64,000 nt of DNA, taken from the NCBI GenBank assembly GCA_012064415.1, contig SSNU01000063.1:593977-657976 (forward strand), written 5' to 3'. A program made the position numbers and the translations under genes. The notes beneath the pieces are model-generated. The model saw only the letters and a program-made list of their open reading frames with translations, was not told the origin of the DNA and did no database searches. Positions 48,650-61,600 of this stretch are shown here, piece by piece; the first letter of the stretch is position 1, and every line of letters starts with the position of its first letter. The stretch is from Gyrodactylus bullatarudis (taxonomy: Eukaryota > Platyhelminthes > Monogenea > Gyrodactylidea > Gyrodactylidae).

Positions 48650-49857
48650 CTAACGGCTTCTCTTCTTTCTGTCTCTAGAGCGACTTCTCGATCTTCTCTT
48701 TTGGTCACGGTCACGAACCAGAGTTGGTGGATTCTTTTTGTCCTTTTCACTAGGACCATGCCGAGATCTGCCCAAACCTTTACCAAGTCGCCTTGGACGC
48801 CAGTCAGGTCTTGTACGACCTCTTTCGATATCTGTCAGAATACGATAACCATCTATCTTTCTCCCATTAGCATCTTTATTTGCAGCTAAGAGAGATAACA
48901 GGAAACGGTTCAAATTTTTTTTTAATACATCATATTTATACCGCCCTTCTGTTGCTTCAATTACTTCCTTACTAGTTGGATTCGATAAGTACAATGTTTG
49001 CATTTCTTTTGGAGGGAGAAACTAACTTACTACTCACTATCTTTTATTTTATCAGGTATGTCCAGGTTATATTTTGTAAATAAATTATTATAGAGAATCA
49101 TCAAATAGCTTACCGAAAAAAACCTACTAAATTTTGGTACTGAGTGAAATCCACAGGCAACATCCTCATCGGATAGACAGAGATATTTGCAGGATGGCAT
49201 TATCTACTTACTAACTTACAAGGGAAGAGAAGCAGAAAACATTCTAAATTACCTTCTTAGACTGATAAAAATTAATTTCTTTATAAAAAGAATTTTGTGA
49301 CTAGTATACGTATAAATTAAAAAGATTATTGTTAGATATATGAAAACCTTCAACGTACCATGCATGTCTCGCTCATTTTCAAACTCAACAAAAGCATATC
49401 CTCTTGGTTTCCCGGTATAAATGTCTTTGATGACAATGATCTATAACGAGAATTAATTTTGAAAAGTTACTTTTTTGATTGGGCCATAATATTCGAATTC
49501 TCGACGTAATTTACTCTCGCTAGTGTCATAATTAAGTCTGGCTACAAAGAGAGTATTGTGAGGATTTGAAGAAGCATTGGGATTCTTTTTGGGATTCCAG
49601 AGAGCCAAATCTTGTTCAAGTTTATAATTGGCTCTTTCTTGTTTCTCCTTCCGTTTTCTCTCTTTCCGTTCATCTCTGGTCTCAATTTTAGTAGGCGGAG
49701 GAGCGTCTGCGGGATCTTCAAATTCCCCCAGATACTGAGCTAAACCACTGTACGGAACTTTCCTGTGATATTTGTGCTTATCAATAGGAGGAAGAAAAGG
49801 TATAGGATCTCTTGGAGCAAATAAAGCTAAGAGATTTGGTGGAAGGTACTGGGTCAT
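48650..49857 (-). CDS. SNRNP70: U1 snRNP 70 kDa protein
   Basis: Three exons, 49857-49471, 49440-49359 and 48885-48650, encode about 234 residues. The N-terminus [20 protein letters not shown] is near-invariant in the family. [20 protein letters not shown] leads into the RRM, with RNP2 ([10 protein letters not shown]) and RNP1 ([10 protein letters not shown]), then [16 protein letters not shown] and [12 protein letters not shown] short RS tail ([14 protein letters not shown]) closes it, much shorter than in human. The protein binds stem-loop I of U1 snRNA and helps define 5' splice sites. Introns are 30 and 473 bp. The second is exceptionally long for this window and contains open coding-like sequence. 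Confidence 0.93.
48974..49200 (-). CDS. Candidate coding exon(s) inside the long U1-70K intron
   Basis: On the minus strand an ATG at 49200 opens 54 codons ([20 protein letters not shown] at the start, ending near DIPDKIKD) up to a GTGAGT donor at 49037. Removing 49037-49006 as a 32-bp intron continues the frame through about 40 more codons and, with no stop, straight into U1-70K exon 3. This much open frame in AT-rich intron DNA is unlikely by chance. It may be an alternative first exon, a regulatory cassette, or a small nested gene. I do not recognise the sequence, although CX3C followed by FHSVPKF faintly recalls zinc-binding DNA-binding domains. The exact 3' extent is uncertain. Confidence 0.35.
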
Positions 49858-50178
49858 TTTTCATGAAAATTTGATGTTTACCACCGATTAAAACAATATA
49901 TAACAAAATACACATGTAAAATTGAAAAGTGAGAATTATATGCATATTAGTTATTAAAAGTGGAGAATATTCAATCATCTTACATTTTAAATCATAATTA
50001 TAAATAAAAACGTTTTTAATACAGGTCTTTTTCAATTGGTTCATTTCAACGGTCCAATCATTGTCAAAACTTTGGTAAATTAACAACTGAAACACCAAGT
50101 TTATTGAGGCACAATAAATCTTTAAATTTTAGTGTATGAAGATATGTAATAAGGGTCCAAGGACCATTGTAATTATCA
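49858..50178. promoter_or_regulatory. Divergent intergenic region, U1-70K / Kv1
   Basis: 321 bp between divergent start codons, AT-rich. It should hold the U1-70K promoter and the promoter or a 5' UTR exon boundary of the K+ channel gene. A CAG-like acceptor near 50024 could end a 5' UTR intron of the channel. Confidence 0.3.
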
Positions 50179-52119
50179 ATGCTTGGACAATGCGTCAGTT
50201 CACGGTATCACCCAACCATTCATACTCAAAATAATGAAGAGAATATTGATGATGCTGAATCCAAGACTACGAATGAACTTGATGCCGATCAAATGTCCCA
50301 CAGCACAGATAGGACAATTGAAAATTCTCTTGGACCGAAAATTCGAAAAAACACAAACCCTAATGATTTAAAGAACAAAAGGATCACAATTAATGTCAGT
50401 GGACTCAGATACGAGACCAAAGTGACAACTTTGAATCAATTTCCAAATACCTTATTGGGTTGTCCAGAACTTCGGAGTAGATATTATGACCCTTTGAGGA
50501 ATGAATATTTTTTCGATCGTAATCGGCCAACTTTTGATGCTATTCTTCATTTTTATCAGAGTGGAGGTCGTCTCCGTCGCCCTGTCAATGTGCCAATTGA
50601 TGTATTTTCAGAGGAAATCAAATTCTATCGACTTGGTGACGAAGCAATCGAACGTTATCGTGAAGATGAAGGTTTCATCAAGGAAGAAGTCCGCGTGCTA
50701 CCTCAGAATTTATTCCAACGCAAAGTCTGGCTCCTGTTTGAATATCCTGAGAGCAGTACAGCTGCTAGATTTGTTGCCATAACTTCTGTGGTAGTAATTC
50801 TACTCTCGATTATAATTTTTTGCGTGGAAACTCTGCCCCATTTCAGACATTATCAAATTGTAAACTACACTAGGCTTGAAATCAAAGAGGACGATACACC
50901 GCAGTTGACAGAACCCTTCTTCATCATAGAGACCTTGTGTATCATTTGGTTTACGTTTGAGTTGCTAGTTCGTTTTGCTTCCTCACCAGACAAGTTGGCA
51001 TTCTTTCGGAATATAATGAATCTCATTGATATTGTGTCAATAGTCCCATATTTTATTACTTTGGGAACTATTATTGGAGAGGAGACCAAGACTCAAAATC
51101 AAGCAATGTCATTGGCCATTCTTCGTGTCATTCGACTTGTTAGGGTATTCAGAATCTTCAAATTATCCCGTCATTCCAAGGGACTCCAGATATTGGGACA
51201 AACTTTAAAGGCGTCCATTAGGGAATTGGGATTATTGTGCTTTTTCCTATTTATTAGCGTTGTATTATTCTCTTCCTCCATTTACTTTGCTGAGATCGAT
51301 GCCCCAGAGACATATTTTCGTAGTATACCAGATGCTTTTTGGTGGGCCGTAGTTACCATGACTACTGTTGGCTATGGAGATATGAGACCGGTGACATTCT
51401 GGGGTAAAATTGTTGGATCACTATGTGCCATTGCTGGTGTCCTGACGATAGCCCTTCCAGTTCCGGTTATTGTCTCGAATTTCAACTATTTCTATCATCG
51501 TGAAACCGAGAATGAAGATAAACAGTCATACATTCATGTTGCCAGCTCATACTCGGACTTTTACGACTACATCGGTCCAGTTAAGCATGAGTCTACCACG
51601 CGTTCTGTGTCAAATCATTCAATGTCGAATTCTTCTTCATCAACCATAAACGAGGATCATAAAGCCAACCCAGATCAAGTAATGAAGACGAGTCAAGATC
51701 AACATTTTTCAGAGCCAAATTCCACAGTAATTAAAGATCAGGCCTTTCAAATGACTGAGATATCCCTGCATTCTATGCCATCATCCGCTGAAAATATAAA
51801 TGATCTTTTAGTTCCGTGTAAGCCAAGATCATCGTCTCCGAATCATTTGACCACCGGCACTACCTCAACCAACATTCAAACATCAACTCAAAAGCATCAT
51901 CATCAAGAATTTCAAGAGGTAATAACTCAACATGATATGCAAGTACAAAAATATCGTGATCGACATCCAATTTCAACACTGGCATCAGCCTCATCAACTC
52001 AGATGCAATCAACAGGTCTCCCCAATAACTCAAATAAACCAGGAAAGAATTTGAAAACCAACTACCGGGGTCTCACTGGAAGTACTAGCAGTTCAGATAA
52101 TCGTAATTCCTTCCTTTAG
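50179..52119 (+). CDS. Voltage-gated K+ channel, Shaker/Kv1 type, intronless
   Basis: One exon of 646 codons. The T1 tetramerisation domain spans about residues 69-165 ([49 protein letters not shown]). Six membrane segments follow. S4 at about 316-335 carries regularly spaced arginines ([17 protein letters not shown]). The selectivity filter TVGYGD is at 396-401, and S6 has the Kv1 [16 protein letters not shown]. The C-terminal 170 residues are low-complexity Ser/Gln/His-rich and end NSFL, without the usual Kv1 xTDV PDZ ligand. Kv1 channels repolarise neurons and muscle. A coding sequence without introns is typical of vertebrate Kv1 genes but not of fly Shaker. Confidence 0.95.
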   Translation: MLGQCVSSRYHPTIHTQNNEENIDDAESKTTNELDADQMSHSTDRTIENSLGPKIRKNTNPNDLKNKRITINVSGLRYETKVTTLNQFPNTLLGCPELRSRYYDPLRNEYFFDRNRPTFDAILHFYQSGGRLRRPVNVPIDVFSEEIKFYRLGDEAIERYREDEGFIKEEVRVLPQNLFQRKVWLLFEYPESSTAARFVAITSVVVILLSIIIFCVETLPHFRHYQIVNYTRLEIKEDDTPQLTEPFFIIETLCIIWFTFELLVRFASSPDKLAFFRNIMNLIDIVSIVPYFITLGTIIGEETKTQNQAMSLAILRVIRLVRVFRIFKLSRHSKGLQILGQTLKASIRELGLLCFFLFISVVLFSSSIYFAEIDAPETYFRSIPDAFWWAVVTMTTVGYGDMRPVTFWGKIVGSLCAIAGVLTIALPVPVIVSNFNYFYHRETENEDKQSYIHVASSYSDFYDYIGPVKHESTTRSVSNHSMSNSSSSTINEDHKANPDQVMKTSQDQHFSEPNSTVIKDQAFQMTEISLHSMPSSAENINDLLVPCKPRSSSPNHLTTGTTSTNIQTSTQKHHHQEFQEVITQHDMQVQKYRDRHPISTLASASSTQMQSTGLPNNSNKPGKNLKTNYRGLTGSTSSSDNRNSFL

Positions 52120-52854
52120 AATTTAATTATTTAGATAATTATTCTTCCATATCAGATAACCAAAAACAAAAGACTTGACATCAGAAGTTAAATTACAAAT
52201 TTTGAAAAAAGTGTTGTGGCTTTATTTTCAATTCAAGATTGCCAAACAATTTTATCAATTCAAAAATATCTTATTATTGGCCCATAATTCCCAAATTTTT
52301 TATCAGAAAGCAAATCCAAAATTCCCAAAATTCTCGAGCAACAAACAAATAATTGCTATATTCATTGAGAAGAATCACTCAGAATTAAATCTGTATCTCT
52401 GTTTAAAGTCTTTCGCAATCAAGAATAAAACTCAAATCTTTTAACCTACCAATTACACATGATGCTTTTCTCAGATTTCTACTTCTTAAAAGTCGTTGGA
52501 AGGAATGAAAAAGGGGTCATTTCAAGAGAGATGCTACATAAAGAGGAAGAAGGACAAACACGTGTCTGTGTGTGGGAGTGTCCGTATGGATATCTATCAT
52601 CTTTATTGGACACATCTAGCCAGTGTACGTTTGTGTGTCCCTCTTTCTTTTTCCTCTCTCTCTCTTTCAGTGTCCCTTAAAAGTGATTTGTGATAATGAT
52701 CATGCTATATACACTTAGAAATCTTTTGTTCCTAATAAATGTAATAATATTGTGTACAGAGAACGAGTCTCTTTTTCTCTTGAGTACTGTAAAATATGTA
52801 GAGTTAGTCATGACATGATGAATTCACTATAATCTTAAAAATTAATGACCTTAT
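52120..52854. other. Channel 3' flank
   Basis: About 735 bp. It includes a probable 3' UTR and a short CT-rich microsatellite near 52650-52670. No gene seen. Confidence 0.35.
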
Positions 52855-53594
52855 TAAGTTGGTTGATATGAAGTTGGGAATCTATGATTTTTACAGAAAT
52901 CTCGATATTTTCATCAAGAATTCGAATTTGTTAAAGATTTTCTGGAATCCTATTCATGCTGCCCACTTTTACCATTTAAAGAGAAGAAATCTGAAAAAAA
53001 ATTATTTTTATGAAAAATATGGTCATTTTTCAAATTCCCATCATGCGCCAAAATCCCATTCTTTCGAACTTTGAGCTGAAAATTTTCATTGATTTGAAAG
53101 TTGGAGGGTGATCAAAAGGGGGTTTTCAGGGTCAAGATTAGACAAGAAAATCAATTCAACTGAATCTGATCTTATGTTCAACCTTAGTATAGTTTGGGAG
53201 CGGAATTTTGTTTTTTTGATCATTTTCAATGAAATTTCTATAATTCAAAATCTCTCGAAAATGGGGTAACTGTCAATAACTTGACGGTGCTAGTTAGCTT
53301 TCTTGTCTAATCTTGATCCTGAAATTAAATCTTTGATCATTCTCCCACTTTCAAATCAATGAGAATTTTCAGCTCAAAGTTCGAAAGAATGGGATTTTGG
53401 CGCATGATGGGAATTTGAAAAATGACCATATTTTTCATAAAAATAATTTTTTTTCAGATTTCTTCTCTTTAAATGGTAAAAGTGGGCAGCATGAATAGGA
53501 TTCCAGAAAATCTTTAACAAATTCGAATTCTTGATGAAAATATCGAGATTTCTGTAAAAATCATAGATTCCCAACTTCATATCAATTAGCTTTA
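52855..53594. mobile_element. Fold-back MITE, AAAGTTGGTTGATATGAAG subfamily, young copy
   Basis: 740 bp. The left arm starts AAGTTGGTTGATATGAAGTT and the right arm is its inverse, ending ATATCAATTAGCTTTA. About 215 bp of each arm are almost identical: translating both arms outside-in gives the same 65-residue string except at the very ends. The centre (about 53100-53330) is less symmetric. The high arm identity marks this as the most recently active or converted copy in the window. Confidence 0.82.
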
Positions 53595-54594
53595 TTTCTC
53601 TACCGATAGTCAGGATCCCATTATAAAATGAACGAGTAAGTTGTAAACTAAGACTAGAATTCTGAAAATTATCCAATTTTTTTCATCGATATTACTGATG
53701 AGTTAGAGCTATATTTGAGATCAAGATACAAAAATTATACTTCAATTTTTTGTGTTACTAAACTTCTTCAGGTGAATTTGTATTTTTTGCTATAAAAAGT
53801 AAAAACTTTCTTCTCAAAAACTTTTTCCAAATTCATTCACATCACAAATTGTGAATTTTAAAAGTTCGTACGCATTTCACGAAATTACGCCATATAAAAG
53901 ACTTTTTTGGAGATTTAAAAGCATCAAAATAAATTTCAACTATTCACAATTTATTCCTTGAATCTCATCTATACCTGTTTCAGATGATTTTCGTATTATT
54001 CAGTTTTCAATTTCGTACTAAAGGGTTATGAATTTCGTAAATTTACAAATTGTTTTCGTAACAAAGTTTCTTTCGTGAAATATTTTAATAATAATATTCA
54101 GTTCAATTGCGTAAACTGAAATTTTCTATTTCGTAAATTTACAAATAATTTTCATAAAACCAAATGATCAATTTCGTGAGGAGTACACTTCAAGCTCAAA
54201 ATTAAATTTTAATAGAATAAAATGAAATACATTTGAAAAAATTAAGATTAACTCAATTAATTAATTGATCAGGCAAATTCTCAAGTTGAATGAAATTTTC
54301 TTCGACTGGTATCGGTTGACTCACGTAGACCATCTATTCTCCCATTAAACGTCCCGATTGTAGAAACCATCATGTTCGGAACATGATGTTCCTCTAGTAT
54401 GACTCCATTAATGTTGTCTTGATCAATTCTTGATTTTTCAACATCAGGAACTCTACTCTTCAAAAAAGTATGTTTTTTATGAAAATTGATTGAGAAATAA
54501 AAATACTATAGGATAAAATTTACTCGGAAACTATTTTATTAGCCTTACGGTATTATTTTTATCTTAAAAACTCATGGCCTCATCTCAATATGGA
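53595..54594. other. Gene-free stretch with a dispersed repeat
   Basis: About 53980-54185 carries TTTCGTAAATTTACAAAT-type words and matches 62530-62825 in direct order. A small palindrome, CATCATGTTCGGAACATGATG, spans about 54370-54390. A minus-strand frame of 60 codons (54463-54281) is of uncertain meaning. Confidence 0.4.
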
Positions 54595-57040
54595 GTTCTA
54601 AATTCCCTTCTCATCTTCAACATGTCAACTAGTTTTATTCAAATACAACTACTGATTATTTAACAATACAGCAGCATAACAGGCAGTAAAAAGTTTCTCC
54701 ACACGCATTCATCTACACTAGCAAAGGAATCTGTAATGAGATGCTGGATAAAATCTCTGCAATGCAATCAAGGGTAATAAACATGCTGAAATAAGGAAAA
54801 AGACTACTCCTCAATTTTGTATTGAGTCCTTTGAACGTGCCTTTGACGCAGTAAGAAGAAAGCTAGACTAAAGGATTAATTCTTCAAGGCTCCATTAGGG
54901 CACACACAGAGGAACGATGTAATCTGCCTAAAGCTTAAGCATACTGACCTGACTCAGTCCATGAAAATATATACTTTTTATATACAGTTTAGAGAAGACT
55001 TTTTTCCGTCCAAACTTTCACAAAAAACATCCTTTTGCATCCTTTTTCATACTTACAAAGATTATCTACAATTATTTCGTTCCTAAGTAATATATCAAGA
55101 TTTTCCGATGAATTGCACCTTGAACTATTGATTGAATCCTCAGACTTTGGTAATTTTGTTAAAAATCTATTTTCATCTACCTCTAATGTATTCGACAGGT
55201 TCGTCTTATTTGGTAATGAATTAGCCCATGTGGCTTACCACTGGTAAATTCTCATTTCATTAAAGAAGAATTCGAATTCGTTTTTTTATGTTTTATCAAT
55301 TCTTTCTTGTTGGTGGGATCAATAACTTTCGTCCTGGCTGAGTAATTCGGAGACATTCATTTTGATTTCCATTTTCACTCTCTGGGTATGAAAGAAGAAC
55401 AAAAGAAATTAATAATATAATTTCATTTCAATAGAAATGTGAACTGGGAAATGAGAGCAAGTGGAAGGAGGACTCAATCATCACACTCCCACCTCTACAT
55501 CTATGTGTGTGTTTCATCTGTGAGTATAGTACATCTCACAATCTTTCTCTGTTTGCTCGAGTTAAATTGTCTGACGTTGACCTGAGGAATTTCATTCTTT
55601 TCAAATTTGCATTGGTCTCTTCCCTTTAGTTTTTACACACACTGCCAGTATCAGTATTATTCAGTCAGTGTGTTATAAAGAATAATTGGATAGTGTACAG
55701 ATAAATACACACACGATAATAATTTTATTAGATTTGCTCATGCATAAAATTTGAGAACTATTGATTTCCAGGGCTTTTCAAAAAAAAATTCAATTGTTTA
55801 TTCCTGACATCATAATCAGACAAGTTCCCTGGCAGATAGAACATGATGCAATCTTGACCCATGGTTTAATAATGAGAAATGTACTCATTATTAAATTATC
55901 TATTCGATTTGGGAATCTATTAATCTATCGTTCGTCAAATACGTGCTAATTCAAAGAATTTTTCCAATGCCATAAATTAAAAAAAGGCTATTTTTGAGTA
56001 ATCATATATAATACAGCTTTATAGATAGAAAAATACCTCAGAACTTTAAGGGTTCTTTTTCATTTTGACAAACTATTTTCCCACCAAAGGTTCTACTACG
56101 TTCTTATATAAATGAGTTATTTATCATTTATGAAAAAAAACCATGAATCCAAGACCCCTGAGAGGGACAGACTTCACTTGTCAGAAGTCAGACCATTTAT
56201 TGATGTTGAATGGTCTGGAAAAGGAAATTTAGGCTCTAAAATGTCACTATCCAAGAAATAATCTTCTTCAAAAATTGAATTCCACATCTTGATTACCTCT
56301 TGGAATTTTCAGAACGATTGTGAATTCAAAGATATTTCCCAATTGTTTTGACAAGAAAAGTAAACTTTTTTCCGTATTGTTTTCCCTCCCTGGAATATAG
56401 AAATTTCCACAAATTGAAATTTCTGTACTGGAGGAATATTTTCTTTTTCTATTTTCCTGACTAAATATTTACACATTGTATCTGCTCTGAAAGTGATGAT
56501 GATAATAATGATGTGAACGAGGGAAAAATCAGAAAAAAATCAATGTGCGCTAAAGAAAAACAGAATGATGTTTTTTTGTGGATGTTTGAAGCGAAAAAAA
56601 GTCTTCTCTAAACTGCATGTAAAGAATTTTATCCTTGCATGGACTTGCACTTTGATCAACAGAAAAAAAACTAATACGCATTCAGTGTAGTTCAGTCTTT
56701 CGAGTCAGGTCAGTATGCTTTAACTCTAGGCAGATTACATCGTTCCTCTGTGTGTGCCCCAATGGAGTCTTGAAGAATTAATCCTTTAGCCTAGCTTTCT
56801 TCTTACTGCGTCAAAGGCACGTTCAAAGGACTCAATACAAAATTGAGGAGTAGTCTTTTTCCTTATTTCAGCATGTTCCATAGAATTTATTAACTTTGAT
56901 TGAATGCAGAGATTTTATCCAGTGTAGATGAATGCGTGTGGAGAAACTTTTCACAGCCTGTATTATTAAATAATTTGTTTTATAGTATCTGAATAAAACT
57001 AGTTGAAATCTTGAAGATGAGAATTGACTATATTTACAAA
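54595..57040. mobile_element. 2.4-kb structure with ~400-bp inverted arms
   Basis: The left arm at about 54600-55003 and the right arm at about 56592-57035 are inverted copies. They share, for example, CAATTTTGTATTGAGTCCTT, GTGCCTTTGACGCAGTAAGA and GGAACGATGTAATCTGCCTA (left-arm reading). At both outer edges stand AAAGCTAGTT-family ends, pointing outward. The arms differ at a few per cent of positions and by small indels. The 1.6-kb interior has CA-rich patches and short frames but no recognised transposase. Confidence 0.75.
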
Positions 57041-58155
57041 AAGTATTCTTTGAATTTCGAGTTCAATTAACTAGCCAATCTTGTCTCTCTTTAGCTGTGA
57101 GTTAGATATAGAACAACTCAAAATTACAGACATGTACTCGTATTCATTTACTTTGGCGATAAACACGAGAAGCTGTGTCCGGAAAATATGCCCGCGTTTA
57201 TTTCAACTCAAATTAGATTATAAATCCATTATTAAGCTGCAAATAAACAATTTTGTATCGATGAATCATCACCACAAGAGAAATTCATATTCATAATTTC
57301 TTTATTAGATTTTCTCGTTTCATTCCTCTAATATATATTTTTTCATCTTCATATATATCAGATTAATTTGGGGATTAAATTAAATTTTAGATTATTGTCT
57401 TTCGTTGTTGGGAAAATAAGTACATGAAGTAGATATAAAAAATTTTGTGACAGGGGTAAAGTAAAAAAATGATGTGTGTGGTCAAGAAAGGAGTTTCATT
57501 CTTATTCTAAATTAGAATTTATATTCTAATGAACGATTTCACTGAGAAATGGCTGAAATCACGCAACTGTAAGGGAAATAATTGTCATTATAAATTATTT
57601 TTATCATTTGCAGAAAAACATTCAACATCTTGCTCATGAATGGGCATGCAAAATTTCTTCTTCATCTAAACTTATTTTGGCATATACGGATGAGCAAGAG
57701 AGCAATTTCTTTTGAAATTTGAAAAATACACTTTTTAGACTTACCTTTTTTGTAATGAAATCTTTCAATGAATTCTACTACAGTAGTACAACACCCTTAA
57801 ACTTACATTCAAATACCAACTAAGTGTACGAGGAAATTTTATCAATATATTTTCAATATCTCTAGCAGATCAAGGACACATTGTCTTTTATATGAGATCA
57901 AGGTAAGGATTATGAGATGCAAGAAAGGAAGATTATTCCTTGATCTAAATAATACATTTAAACACATATTTACAAATGAAAGAATTATAAAATGACAAAA
58001 ACTGAACTACCTTTGATGCTAAATTGAAACACCCATTGTGCTGGAATGATTCTCTTGAATGAATCTAATTTCTTCATGGGAATTCTCGATTCCTCAACTA
58101 GAAGAGGACATTGTCTCCTTTGTAGGAGTTCTGATGCTTGATCTACTAAATCTTC
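57041..58155. other. Gene-free stretch
   Basis: 1.1 kb of AT-rich sequence. An open segment at about 57090-57296 follows an acceptor-like TTTAG but has no ATG near its start and no family resemblance. Confidence 0.3.
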
Positions 58156-58676
58156 ACCTAGTTAATATGAAGATGGGAATTTGTGATTTTTTGTGATCAA
58201 GAAATGGAATTCGATCATGAGGGCCTCTTTCACTTTTCAATCAACTTTTAAGGAAAATACGGCAACTTTGAAATCTTGAGGTAGCGTCAAATTCCCATTT
58301 TTTTGAACTTTGAGTAGAAAATTTTTGCTGATTTCAATGTGAGAAAGTGATCAAAAGTTGATTTTTAGGATCACGATTAGTCAAAGTAATCAAATATGCT
58401 GAATATGGTTTTGAGAATCACCCTATAATCGTGTGAAAATTATAAATCTTGATTTTTTCATCATTTTCCTTACTTGAAGTCGATGAAATTTGAAATTTCA
58501 AGATCCCTGAAATATGACGAGTTCATAAAAATTTTTATGATGATAATTGGTTTTTTTGTCTTATTGTGATCCTAAAAATCAACTTTTGATCACTTTCTCA
58601 CGTTGAAATCAGCAAAAAATGGGAACTTGGCGCTACTTCAAAATTTCAAATTTGCCATATTTTCCTTAAAAAGAGG
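58156..58676. mobile_element. AAAGCTAGTT-family MITE, right end truncated
   Basis: The left end is CACCTAGTTAATATGAAGAT. The body matches the 17918 copy, including GATCACGATTAGTCAAAG and its inverted counterpart near 58560-58590. Pairing runs until about AAATTTGCCATATTTTCC near 58650. The right terminal CTTCATATTAACTAGCTTT is missing, so the element is broken. Confidence 0.7.
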
Positions 58677-61600
58677 CCTATAAGACGAGGAAATATCATT
58701 AAGAATGAATTGAGAATGACGACAGAAAACCATACTACAATATCATCTTTTCATCTGTATTTGGGACTGTGATAAAGGCAGAATAAAGTTTCTACATTTC
58801 TGGATGACATTTGCAGAAGACTTTCCATAGATTGCAATGGCGAGGTTGTAAAAAAGAGAGGGGATAAATAAGAAGTATCAGAGAAGGAAAAAACTCTTTC
58901 AACTTTTTACTTTCTTTTCCATATTATTGAAGATCAAATTGAAAGAAAGGCAGTCTATTCCACAAATGTTTATTGTTATTTTTGAATTTCCCCTCTTTGA
59001 CTCGAAGAGAATATTGATCAAGGTATAGCTTCCTTTCTGTGTCAGAGCTAATTTATACCAAAGTAATATCGACAAAAATCTATAGAAATAAAAAAAGAAA
59101 TACTTTTGATGCATGTTTTTTTCCGATCAAAAATAGCCTGGGACTTTACCTTGGTTTAGAAATTTGAAAGAAGATATATTTATGACCAAATGTACATTTC
59201 TCGAAGCATCATGAGTGGTAATTCTTCAAAAATGATATTAGTTTAAAGTTCATCTGAAGAAGGATACTGCGGTTACAAGGCACCTTAGACAAGAAGATCA
59301 TACAGCTTCAATTTCTAATTTTTTCGTTTTATACAAAAACCCTAATGACGACAGCATATATGTATGGGTGAAAAAAAATATCTTATTAACCTATATAAAC
59401 CTAATCTATGTTTTCAGAAAAACTATTCTCATAATCTTCAACTACCTTGGCCAATATGAGCTTTTTCACTTTTCTCCCCACTTTTGCTATTTATTGGAGA
59501 GTTTTGGTGTTTTTCCAGCTTGCATTTTAATCTTATTTTCTTTGACTTTACTATTTCTTTCATAATTTGTAAGATATTATCTTGAATGAACTTTTAACTA
59601 ATATCATTTTTGAAGATGATACTTCGAGAAATGTACATTTGGTCATAAATATATCTTCTTACCTATTTCTAAATAATGAATTTAAGTGGATTTTCGGACG
59701 TGTATGAAAAACTACGTGAATTACTTATTCGTAATTACTTTGGTTATTCTTGGATTTAAATTTGCATTTTTTCTGATCAGAAATTTATTGATCCATCCTC
59801 GAAAAAATATTTCACATTTTATGGTCCAAAGTCATGTAAAAAGGGCCTTCACTGAAAATAAATTGCTCCTGTTTCATGTGAACATTAACACTTCTACTGT
59901 TAGCATTGTTTAGTTTACTGAAAAACCAAAATAAAAGAGTGGCAATTTGAATACCCCCTAACATGCAAGTAGACTGTTGAAATCTGATAAAAACAAGTTC
60001 TGAACATTTGATTTGAGTGCCAATTAAAGACTAATAAAATTGAATTTTTGAGTAAAACAAACATTTTTTACCACTAATCTTCAATGACATTTGAAAGCAT
60101 AAAATGACAATTAGAATAAATAAGCAAAAAGGTATAAGAATGAAAAAGAAACACTTGAACAAGGAGATTCAATCTCTTTCTGAAATCTGGCGCATGTTTT
60201 TTCTGATCAAATATTGCATTAATGGACTTTAATTCGGTTTTAATTCTTGAGTTTTTAACATCAAATGGGCATTTTTTCTGATCAGTGATTTATTGATCTT
60301 AAATTTAGGCTATTTTCAAAGACAATCCATCCATATACTCAAAAGGTTCTTAAGTCAAGGTCAAAAATAAATTTTTTTCGTCGAAATTCATAATTTTCTG
60401 AAATACGCTAGTGAACATGATTTTCTAGATTACTGTAATGTTTTTCAATAGTAAAATAGGGAAAATTAAATCTTCAAAGTTGATGATATTATTATCATCA
60501 TGATAAACGTTTCATCGTTGTTGGCCATAAAAAACAGTAAAAAAAGTCTATGTATTTACTGTGTAGAAACATTGAAACATACAAATTCAATTAATTGAAG
60601 AAAGAGAAACTCTCTGCTTATTCTCTGTGTACAAAGTGCAGTGCATTTGATTGACTCAGAGAGTAACTCAGAGATAAATGGACAGAAATGTGGGAGAGGT
60701 GAACTTATTTCCATTCATTCTGAATCTGTACGTCGTACAACTTGCCCTAGAGTGATTCATCACTTGATGAATTGATGTAAAACTTTGATTCGAATTTTTA
60801 TATCAATTTTGAAAGCTTTTAGTATAAACAGAGACTGTAGTTGATTGGACATGAATAAGGACAGATAAATATTGTGGAGGGATTGTATGTAGGATGGGGA
60901 AAAATTCTATCCTATTTGAACTAATACTGCTACTGCTATTTCTTACAAATTGAAACATTATTCAATATTACATTATTATTATTATTATTATTATGGACCA
61001 GATAGTGATTTTCTATTACATTACAAAGAAATTATATTGTGTTTATAAAAAGATTGGCTAGAGATAGATGTTGTACAGAGAGGACATTTCCATTGTGATA
61101 TTATTATTACCGTGCATGAATTATTGATTGTAAAAATTCAATAAAATTAACTTGATCATCCACATTTTTTTCTCAGAGTGTATATGACACGTGTATGTGT
61201 GAACCTTGAAGTGAAATTTTGAAGTAATAGAATTCATTCATTCTAATTTACTACCATTATTATTATTATTTCTTCATTAGGAGAACTATTCTATGAAGCT
61301 ACACATCGTGAATGTAGTACAGTTGTAGTATGTTGATTCATTCAAGAATTGAAATGTAAGTTAGAAAAATTCAGATTATTCCACTGACGTGAACGGGGAT
61401 TGACTAAAATCACTTTCTACCTGGAATGAAATCAAATTTTTATAGTGAGACTACAATGATTAGGAAAAAAATATATCAAAATAGAGATATACGGAGTAGG
61501 AGAATTGAAGATATTTTTGATAAATGATTCGGAATTCATTAACGTCAATTTTGAATGTCCAATCAAAGAGTCAAACTTTTTGATTCTCATCTACGAATAA

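Noticed and set aside
52859..53074. Open frames in the fold-back arms that translate to the same peptide on both strands
   Set aside because: The identical peptides simply reflect the inverted-repeat arms of a MITE. The same sequence in other copies is broken by stops.
55035..55247. 70-codon frame inside the 2.4-kb inverted structure
   Set aside because: It has no ATG near its start and no recognisable domain; it is mentioned only as part of the element interior.
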